A stretch of 64,000 bases of DNA from contig CAWHTU010000018.1 of assembly GCA_963832305.1 (NCBI GenBank), positions 434,001-498,000 on the forward strand, in the 5' to 3' direction. A program made the translations under genes and the position numbers. The stretch's first letter is position 1, and every line of letters begins with the position of its first letter. Source of the stretch: Roseiarcus sp963832305. GTDB taxonomy: Bacteria; Pseudomonadota; Alphaproteobacteria; Rhizobiales; Beijerinckiaceae. Positions 58,407-64,000 of this stretch are shown here, in pieces. The notes beneath the pieces are model-generated. The model worked only from the letters and a program-made list of their open reading frames with translations. It had not been told where the DNA came from and made no database searches.

Positions 58407-58913
58407 GTGAGCGGGGCGGCGAAACCGGTTGCCATCATCATGGGCAGCCAGTCCGACTGGGCGGTCATGCGCCGCGCCGCCGAGACGCTCGAAGCGCTCG
58501 GTGTCGGTTATGAGGCGCGGATCGTCTCCGCCCATCGCACGCCCGACCGGATGGCCGCCTTCGCCAAGGGAGCGAAAGCCGCGGGCTTCAAGGTCATCAT
58601 CGCTGGCGCAGGAGGGGCGGCGCATCTGCCGGGCATGACGGCGGCTTTCACGACGCTTCCGGTGTTCGGGGTGCCCGTCCCCTCGAAGGCGCTGAAGGGT
58701 GAAGACAGCCTCCTCTCGATCGTACAAATGCCGGCCGGCGTCCCGGTCGGCACACTCGCGATCGGCGAAGCCGGCGCGGTCAACGCCGCCCTCATCGCCT
58801 CGGCGGTGCTCGCGCTCGCCGACGAAGCGCTGGCGCGGCGGCTCGAGGCGTGGCGGGCGGCGCGCACCGCCGAAGTCGCCGAGCGCCCTGTCGACGAGGC
58901 GCCGCCTCGATGA
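58407..58913 (+). CDS. purE: N5-carboxyaminoimidazole ribonucleotide mutase PurE
   Basis: PurE converts N5-CAIR to CAIR in purine synthesis. The GTG at 58407 gives 168 residues with the substrate-binding SQSDWAVMRRAAETLEALGV, the VSAHRTPDRM motif, AGAGGAAHLPGMTAAFTTLP and VPVPSKALKGEDSLLSIVQM. The class I fold is complete. Its stop overlaps the purK start by ATGA. Confidence 0.93.
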   Translation: MSGAAKPVAIIMGSQSDWAVMRRAAETLEALGVGYEARIVSAHRTPDRMAAFAKGAKAAGFKVIIAGAGGAAHLPGMTAAFTTLPVFGVPVPSKALKGEDSLLSIVQMPAGVPVGTLAIGEAGAVNAALIASAVLALADEALARRLEAWRAARTAEVAERPVDEAPPR

Positions 58914-59998
58914 TCCTAAGCCCCGGCGCGACCGTCGGCATTCTCGGCGCCGGCCAGCTCGGCCGGATGCTGGCGGTTGCCGCGCTGAAACTCGGCCTGC
59001 GCGCCCACATCTTCGCTCCCGAGTCGGCGGCGCCGGCATACGACGCGGCCGCGGCGCGGACGGTCGCGGCCTTCGACGACGAGAGGGCGCTCGCCCGCTT
59101 CGCCGAGGCCGTCGATGTCGCGACCTTCGAGTTCGAGAACGTGCCGACGGCGACGGTCGAGCTCCTCGCAGGGCGCGTGCCGGTCCGGCCGGGGGTCCGC
59201 GCGCTGGCGCAGACTCAGGACCGGCTTATTGAAAAGACGTTCCTGCGCGATCTCGGCCTCAAAACCGCGCCCTTCGCAAAGGTCGAGGATGCCGGCGCGC
59301 TGGTGCGCGCGGTCGCCGAGCTCGGACGCCCGGCGATCCTCAAGACCCGGCGGTTCGGCTATGACGGCAAGGGTCAGTCGCTGATCCGCGAGGGGTCGAA
59401 CGTTGCTGCGGTTCACCGCACGCTGGGCCAGGCGCCGATGATCCTCGAGGGCTTCGTCGCCTTCGAGCGCGAGGTCTCGGTCGTCGCCGCGCGCAGCCTC
59501 GAAGGCGAGATCGTCGCTTACGACCTCTGCGAAAACGAGCACGAGCGCCACATCCTCGCCCGCACCCGCGCGCCGGCCCGGGTCAGTCCTGAGACGGCGG
59601 CGGAGGCCAAGCGCATCGCCGGCCAGGTGCTCGAAGCGCTCGAATACGTCGGCGTATTGGCGGTCGAGATGTTCGTCGTCCGCGACCGGCACGGCGGCGA
59701 GGGGCTGATCGTCAACGAGGTGGCCCCGCGGGTCCACAACTCCGGCCATTGGACGATCGAGGGCGCGCAGACGTCGCAGTTCGAGCAGCATATCCGCGCC
59801 ATCGCTGGCTGGCCGCTCGGCGTCCCGGCCCGGCGCGGGCGGGCCGAGATGCACAATCTGATCGGCGAGGACGCCGAGGAATGGCGCGATATCCTCGCCC
59901 AGCCGGATCTCAGCCTGCATCTCTACGGCAAGCTCGAGATCCGCCCCGACCGCAAGATGGGCCATGTGACCCGAATCTTCCCGGAGACGGCGAGCTAA
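58910..59998 (+). CDS. purK: 5-(carboxyamino)imidazole ribonucleotide synthase PurK
   Basis: PurK uses ATP and bicarbonate to carboxylate AIR to N5-CAIR. The 362-residue ATP-grasp protein starts MILSPGATVGILGAGQLGRM and has LKTRRFGYDGKGQSLIREGS, VNEVAPRVHNSGHWTIEGAQ, TSQFEQHIRAI and KMGHVTRIFPETAS. The purE-purK order and 4-bp overlap are conserved in alphaproteobacteria. Confidence 0.93.
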   Translation: MILSPGATVGILGAGQLGRMLAVAALKLGLRAHIFAPESAAPAYDAAAARTVAAFDDERALARFAEAVDVATFEFENVPTATVELLAGRVPVRPGVRALAQTQDRLIEKTFLRDLGLKTAPFAKVEDAGALVRAVAELGRPAILKTRRFGYDGKGQSLIREGSNVAAVHRTLGQAPMILEGFVAFEREVSVVAARSLEGEIVAYDLCENEHERHILARTRAPARVSPETAAEAKRIAGQVLEALEYVGVLAVEMFVVRDRHGGEGLIVNEVAPRVHNSGHWTIEGAQTSQFEQHIRAIAGWPLGVPARRGRAEMHNLIGEDAEEWRDILAQPDLSLHLYGKLEIRPDRKMGHVTRIFPETAS

Positions 59999-60095
59999 GG
60001 CGCCTCTGAGGCGCTTCTCGCGCCTTGACAGCCCGACTGGCCCTTCACTATATCGCCGCCTCGCCTCGATGAGGCTGCGGCTCTCGAGAGCGCGT

Positions 60096-60172
60096 GGCGG
60101 GATAGCTCAGCTGGTTAGAGCGGCGGAATCATAATCCGTAGGTCCCCAGTTCAAGTCTGGGTCCCGCTACCA
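60096..60172 (+). tRNA. tRNA with CAU anticodon, probably elongator tRNA-Met
   Basis: The 77-base gene folds as a cloverleaf. The acceptor GGCGGGA pairs with TCCCGCT (G-U at the first pair), the D arm is GCTCAGCTGGTTAGAGC, the anticodon loop is ATCATAA with CAT, and the T arm is CCCAG-TTCAAGT-CTGGG. A 3' CCA is encoded. A CAU tRNA could also be tRNA-Ile2 after lysidine modification, but the stem sequences resemble the alphaproteobacterial elongator Met tRNA. It follows purK by 97 bp. Confidence 0.93.
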
Positions 60173-60573
60173 AATCAAAACCACTTATGCGTCAAACTGT
60201 TATCGAAGACAGCCGGACTAGTCCGGCTTTTTCTTTCTCGCATTTTGTCGCACCGTTTCGTTTAGGCCGTCAGCTCCGCACAACATCGCAAGCACCACGG
60301 CCGCGATCGACGGTGGGTTGGCCGCGCCGGAGGGCTTACCTCCAAGAGGTCAGGTTTGACTCAGGTCAAAGAAAATCGGGCGCACGCGCTTTAATGTTCG
60401 AATCACGCAGGAGTCGAGTGGCTGCGACCTGCTGACGGACAGGGCGACATGGAACTGTCGATCTTGGGCCGCCCAATGGAATTTTACGACCAGGACAAGC
60501 GCGCCCGCAAGGCGAGAAACCGGCCGAACCAGAGCCCGCACCACAGGCGAAGGTCTTTGCGCCGCCGGAGTAG
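60173..60573. other. Region after the tRNA: terminator, no complete gene
   Basis: Besides the terminator at 60211-60236 this stretch contains a short frame from an ATG at 60449 (MELSILGRPMEFYDQDKRAR) that loses coding character. A neighbouring frame then gives EKPAEPEPAPQAKVFAPPE and stops at 60571-60573. It may be a small frameshifted gene or decayed DNA. No family was recognised. Confidence 0.35.
60211..60236 (+). terminator. Rho-independent terminator after the tRNA
   Basis: AGCCGGACTAGTCCGGCT is a perfect 18-base palindrome followed by TTTTCTTT, the classical stem plus T-tract. It lies 38 bp after the tRNA end. Confidence 0.9.
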
Positions 60574-60891
60574 ACCCATGGCGGTTTCAGCAGCAGCCGG
60601 CTCTGGGCCTATGACCTGCAGCAGATCATCAACCAGGTGGTGCAAACCTACGCCACACGCGCTACAGGAGCCCCCACAACCCCGAGCGGAACGGAAATTC
60701 AGCCGGTCAACCTCGCCCTCGGCGTCATGTTCAACCCCAATCTCAGGTCGGAATGGTTCACTTCGGCGATGCAGGTCATCAACAACATCGCTATGCTCTC
60801 GATCATCCTGACCGGCGCCGCGATCATCAGCGCGGTGTATTTCGTCATCTCCGGAGTCCGCTTCCGCAAGACGCTTGTCGTCCTTCAATAG
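60574..60891 (+). pseudogene. Relic of an ABC-2 type transporter permease with internal deletion
   Basis: The frame from 60574 to the stop at 60891 encodes WAYDLQQIINQVVQTYATRA and VNLALGVMFNPNLRSEWFTS, then AMQVINNIAMLSIILTGAAI. This is the periplasmic end and following helix of YhhJ-type ABC-2 permeases, where the normal continuation is IREREHGTxEHLLVMPVTP. Instead it passes straight to SAVYFVISGVRFRKTL, which looks like the far C-terminal end of the same family. About 150 or more residues are missing between, and the N-terminal part is absent. Internal GTG starts exist (84 codons), but the product would not be a working permease. Confidence 0.65.
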
Positions 60892-60955
60892 GCGGGGCAG
60901 CTCACCCGACCAAGGATATTCACGCCCGACAACATCCAGCGCGAGGCTTTTGACG

Positions 60956-63139
60956 ATGAATACGACACGCACTGAGGCCGACATCAAGGCTAAGAGTCAG
61001 TCCGCGATGGACGCGGCCACGGAGTACTGGACGGATGCATGGCAGCGGAGCTTCCTAACCCTTGAGGCTCTGAACGAGCGCGGGAACATCCATCTGGCGC
61101 AGGCGGCCAAGGAAGTACCCAATGTCCTGAACTTCGGGTCCGAGCTTGTCCTTGACGGGCGCAAACTTGAGCGCCCGGTAAACTATGGACTCGTCAGCAT
61201 TGTTCCGCCCGACGGCGCGGCCATCGATCCCGCAAAACCCCCGATCGTCGTGGTCGACCCGCGCGCCGGTCACGGGCCGGGCATCGGGGGCATGAAGCCG
61301 GACAGCGAGATCGGGGTCGCGACCCGCGCCGGCCACCCTTGCTATTTCATCGGCTTCTCGCCGGAGCCGATGCCGGGCCAGACGATCGAGGACGTCTGCC
61401 GCGCCGAGGCCGTGTTCATCGAAGAGGTCGCCCGCAGGCATCCAAAGGCTGAGGGCAAGCCGATCGTCATCGCCAATTGCCAGGCGGGCTGGCAGACGAT
61501 GATGACAGCGGCCATCCGCCCGGATCTGATGGGACCGATCCTGGTGGTGGGCTCGCCGCTCTCGTATTGGGCCGGGGTCCACGGCAAGAACCCGATGCGA
61601 TATCTCGGCGGCGTGCTCGGCGGCGCCTGGCTCACCGCGCTTTCGGGAGACCTTGGCGCCGGCAAGTTCGACGGCGCGAACCTCGTGGCGAACTTCGAGC
61701 TCGCCAACCTCGCCAACACCTTCTGGACCAAGCAGTACAACGTCTACTCAAAGGTCGACACGGAGAAGGAGCGCTTCCTGTCGTTCGAGACCTGGTGGGG
61801 CGGTCCGGTTCTCACCAACGCCGGCGAAATGCAGTGGATCGTCGACAATCTGTTCGTCGGCAACAAGCTTTCGACCGGCCAGATTCGCACTTCCGACGGA
61901 CTCCGGATCGACCTTAGAAATATCAAGTCGCCGATCGTCTGCTTCTGTTCCTGGGGCGACAACATCACGCCTCCCCAGCAGGCGCTCGACTGGATTCTCG
62001 ACCTCTATGACAGCGTTGATGAAATTGTCGCTAACGGCCAGACCATCGTTTACTCGCTGCACCACACGATCGGACATCTTGGTATCTTTGTCTCCGGCAA
62101 TGTCGCCTTGAAGGAACATCGTGAGTTCGTCTCATGCATGGAGATGATCGAAGCCATGCCGCCGGGGCTTTATGAAGCGACCATCGCCGAAGTCACGGAC
62201 AAGACCGAAAATCGGCAGCTCATCGAGGGCAAGTATCTCTTCCGTCTCGAAGCCCGCACGCTCGACGACATCCGCGCCTTCGGCGTCAATAGCGCGGACG
62301 ACGAGAAGCGTTTCGCCGCAGTCGCGCGCGTTTCGGAGGTCAATCTCGGCCTCTATCGCGCCTTCGCGCAACCGTGGGTCCGCGCCATGACGACGGAGAA
62401 GATGGCCGAAGCGTCGCGTCAGTTGCATCCGCATCGATTCCGGTTCCGGGTTTTCTCCGATGAGAACCCGTTCATGGGTCCGGTCAAGGCGATCGCGGCC
62501 GAAGCGCGCCTGAACCGCAAGCCCGTGAGCCCCGATAATCCGTTCCTGGCGCTTGAGAAGGAAGCCTCAAACTGGATCACGACCTGTCTCGAGTCGATGG
62601 GCCAGGTTCGCGACGCAATGACGGAAGCGGGATTCCTGAACGTCTATGGATCGCCGTTCATGCAGGCTATGGTCGGCCTCATGGCCGAACCTGACCTGGT
62701 TCCGCGTCACACTGAGCGCGATCTCAGCCGGGAGAATGCCGCGACCGAGCTCCGCAACGCGCTCGATCACCGATACGAGGCGGGCGGCGCGGACGAGGGC
62801 GCGCTTCGCGCCTTGATATACACCCGCAGACCCGACGGCGCGGCTGACGAGCGCGGCTTTCGCATGCTGAAGATCATCCGCGACACGAGAAAGGCGAACA
62901 GGCAACTCACTCTTTCCCAGTTCAGGGAGATGGCGAGGGAGCAACTTCAGCTCGTCTTGCTGGATGAAGAGCGCGCAATCACGGCGCTGCCGAAGCTCCT
63001 CCATCCCGGCGAGCGTGAGTCCGATGCGGCGCTGGACGCCCTGCGGGCGCTCCTGGTTGCGCCGGGCCCTCTGACCAAGGAGGAAAAGAGCCGGGTCATT
63101 CGCGTCGAAAAGCTGCTTGGCGCCAAGCTCATCAAGTGA
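60956..63139 (+). CDS. DUF3141 protein (alpha/beta-hydrolase, PHA synthase-like)
   Basis: The ATG at 60956 gives 727 residues, normal for DUF3141. The N-terminal half is an alpha/beta hydrolase: PPIVVVDPRAGHGPGIGGMK, GKPIVIANCQAGWQTMMTAA (NCQAGW at the nucleophile elbow, Cys in place of Ser) and VCFCSWGDNITPPQQALDWI plus HHTIGHLGIFVSGNVALKEH near the acid and His. It resembles class III PHA synthase relatives. The C-terminal half is helical. Known neighbours in alphaproteobacteria are phosphate acetyltransferase and acetate kinase, and the first of these follows here by 10 bp. A role in acyl-CoA or polyester metabolism is inferred. Confidence 0.87.
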   Translation: MNTTRTEADIKAKSQSAMDAATEYWTDAWQRSFLTLEALNERGNIHLAQAAKEVPNVLNFGSELVLDGRKLERPVNYGLVSIVPPDGAAIDPAKPPIVVVDPRAGHGPGIGGMKPDSEIGVATRAGHPCYFIGFSPEPMPGQTIEDVCRAEAVFIEEVARRHPKAEGKPIVIANCQAGWQTMMTAAIRPDLMGPILVVGSPLSYWAGVHGKNPMRYLGGVLGGAWLTALSGDLGAGKFDGANLVANFELANLANTFWTKQYNVYSKVDTEKERFLSFETWWGGPVLTNAGEMQWIVDNLFVGNKLSTGQIRTSDGLRIDLRNIKSPIVCFCSWGDNITPPQQALDWILDLYDSVDEIVANGQTIVYSLHHTIGHLGIFVSGNVALKEHREFVSCMEMIEAMPPGLYEATIAEVTDKTENRQLIEGKYLFRLEARTLDDIRAFGVNSADDEKRFAAVARVSEVNLGLYRAFAQPWVRAMTTEKMAEASRQLHPHRFRFRVFSDENPFMGPVKAIAAEARLNRKPVSPDNPFLALEKEASNWITTCLESMGQVRDAMTEAGFLNVYGSPFMQAMVGLMAEPDLVPRHTERDLSRENAATELRNALDHRYEAGGADEGALRALIYTRRPDGAADERGFRMLKIIRDTRKANRQLTLSQFREMAREQLQLVLLDEERAITALPKLLHPGERESDAALDALRALLVAPGPLTKEEKSRVIRVEKLLGAKLIK

Positions 63140-63149
63140 GGTGCTGACG

Positions 63150-64000
63150 ATGAGTGAAGAGCCGAAAGCTGCGGGCGGCGAAAAATACAAGCGCCTGATC
63201 GCCGCTGCGCAGCGCCAGACGAGGATCAAGGTCGCCGTCGCACACCCTTGCGACGAGGTCTCGCTGCGTGGAGCCGTCGAAGCCCACAAACTCGGGTTGA
63301 TCGAGCCGATCCTGGTCGCCCCGTTGGCGCGAGTCCGAAACGCGGCCGCCGAGGCTCACCTCGACATCAGCGGATTTGAGCTTGTCGAATCGGCTCATAG
63401 CCATGAGTCGGCTGTGAAAGCGGTCGGCCTCGTTACAACCGGCCGAGTCGAGGCGCTGATGAAGGGCAGCCTCCACACAGACGAACTTATGGCGGCGGTG
63501 GTGGCGCGGGAAGGCGGCATTCGAACTGAGCGGCGGATCAGCCACTGTTTCATCATGGATGTGCCGAGATATCCGGAGCCGCTGATCATCACCGATGCGG
63601 CAGTCAATATCGCTCCGGATTTTGACGCCAAAGTCGACATCATTCAGAACGCGATCGATCTCGCGCATGCGATGGGCGCGCCAGAGGTGCGTGTGGCGAT
63701 CCTCAGCGCAATGGAGACTGTAACGGCGAAGGTGCCGTCGACGATAGAGGCCGCCGCCTTATGCAAAATGGCGGAGCGCGGTCAGATAACCGGGGCGCTG
63801 CTCGATGGGCCGCTCGCGCTCGACAATGCGATCAGTCCGGAGGCGGCGGCGATCAAGAAGATCGTATCCCCCGTCGCCGGGCGCGCGAACGTGCTCGTGG
63901 TTCCCGACCTCGAAGCCGGCAATATGCTGGCCAAGAGCCTGTCGTTCCTGGCCGGGGCCGACGCCGCGGGAATTGTGCTCGGCGCGCGGGCGCCGATCAT
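63150..64000 (+). CDS. Phosphate acetyl/butyryltransferase, 3'-truncated
   Basis: An ATG at 63150 starts a frame open to the window end (283 codons). It contains YKRLIAAAQRQTRIKVAVAH, GRVEALMKGSLHTDELMAAV, RRISHCFIMDVPRYPEPLII, TDAAVNIAPDFDAKVDIIQN and VLVVPDLEAGNMLAKSLSFL, all of the Pta/Ptb family. The enzyme exchanges CoA for phosphate on short acyl groups. There is no N-terminal MaoC hydratase domain, unlike some relatives annotated as bifunctional. It is co-oriented with the DUF3141 gene, 10 bp away. Confidence 0.87.
   Translation, partial: MSEEPKAAGGEKYKRLIAAAQRQTRIKVAVAHPCDEVSLRGAVEAHKLGLIEPILVAPLARVRNAAAEAHLDISGFELVESAHSHESAVKAVGLVTTGRVEALMKGSLHTDELMAAVVAREGGIRTERRISHCFIMDVPRYPEPLIITDAAVNIAPDFDAKVDIIQNAIDLAHAMGAPEVRVAILSAMETVTAKVPSTIEAAALCKMAERGQITGALLDGPLALDNAISPEAAAIKKIVSPVAGRANVLVVPDLEAGNMLAKSLSFLAGADAAGIVLGARAPI

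Overview
The window is a high-GC chromosomal segment from an alphaproteobacterium. The support is AddAB instead of RecBCD, an oxygen-dependent CobG/CobN-type cobalamin pathway, the lgt-MidA-pgeF block, a PEP-CTERM protein and the palindromic intergenic repeats common in Hyphomicrobiales. A member of the Beijerinckiaceae/Methylocystaceae neighbourhood is my inference only. No phage, integrase, transposase, CRISPR array or plasmid replication gene was seen.

Layout. 1-11 kb: the 3' part of an MscS channel, a frameshifted DUF4337 gene, a secreted cysteine-rich protein with two knottin-like modules flanked by copies of the DUF4337 gene end, a MocR regulator divergent from a methyltransferase, malonyl-CoA decarboxylase, two small membrane-associated proteins and a TAXI-type binding protein. 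11-18 kb: addB-addA, with addA broken before its nuclease domain. 18-38 kb: a cobalamin locus in several transcription units: cobC; cobD (frameshifted); cobO-cobQ; then, behind a B12 riboswitch, a 54-codon leader ORF, a DUF1636 gene and cobW-cobN-cobG-cobH-cobI-cobJ; cobK; cobL-cobE-cobM; cbiD; a methyltransferase; and cobB. CbiD occupies the step that CobF performs in the classical aerobic route. cobA, cobS, cobT, cobP, cobU and cobV are not in this window.

38-51 kb: a Tat-exported amidohydrolase (frameshifted), a flavin reductase/MFS pair, lgt-MidA-pgeF, an MprF-like membrane protein with a nicotinamidase, a GST, queG, two DUF465 proteins, ChaB and a PEP-CTERM protein. 51-57 kb: a ytfQ-ytfR-ytfT-yjfF type sugar ABC importer with a GntR/FCD regulator at its end; a TNGTNNNACNA operator lies in the predicted promoter. 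57-64 kb: a ClC channel, purE-purK, a CAU tRNA with a clear terminator, an internally deleted ABC-2 permease relic, a DUF3141 protein and the start of a phosphate acetyl/butyryltransferase.

Four conserved genes (DUF4337, addA, cobD, amidohydrolase) each carry a single-base frameshift. So many breaks in otherwise intact genes suggests sequencing or assembly indels as much as real decay, so the repaired reading frames are described as well. The main candidates for a second look are the knottin-bearing secreted protein and its flanking repeats, the riboswitch-leader-palindrome arrangement, and the CbiD-for-CobF substitution.
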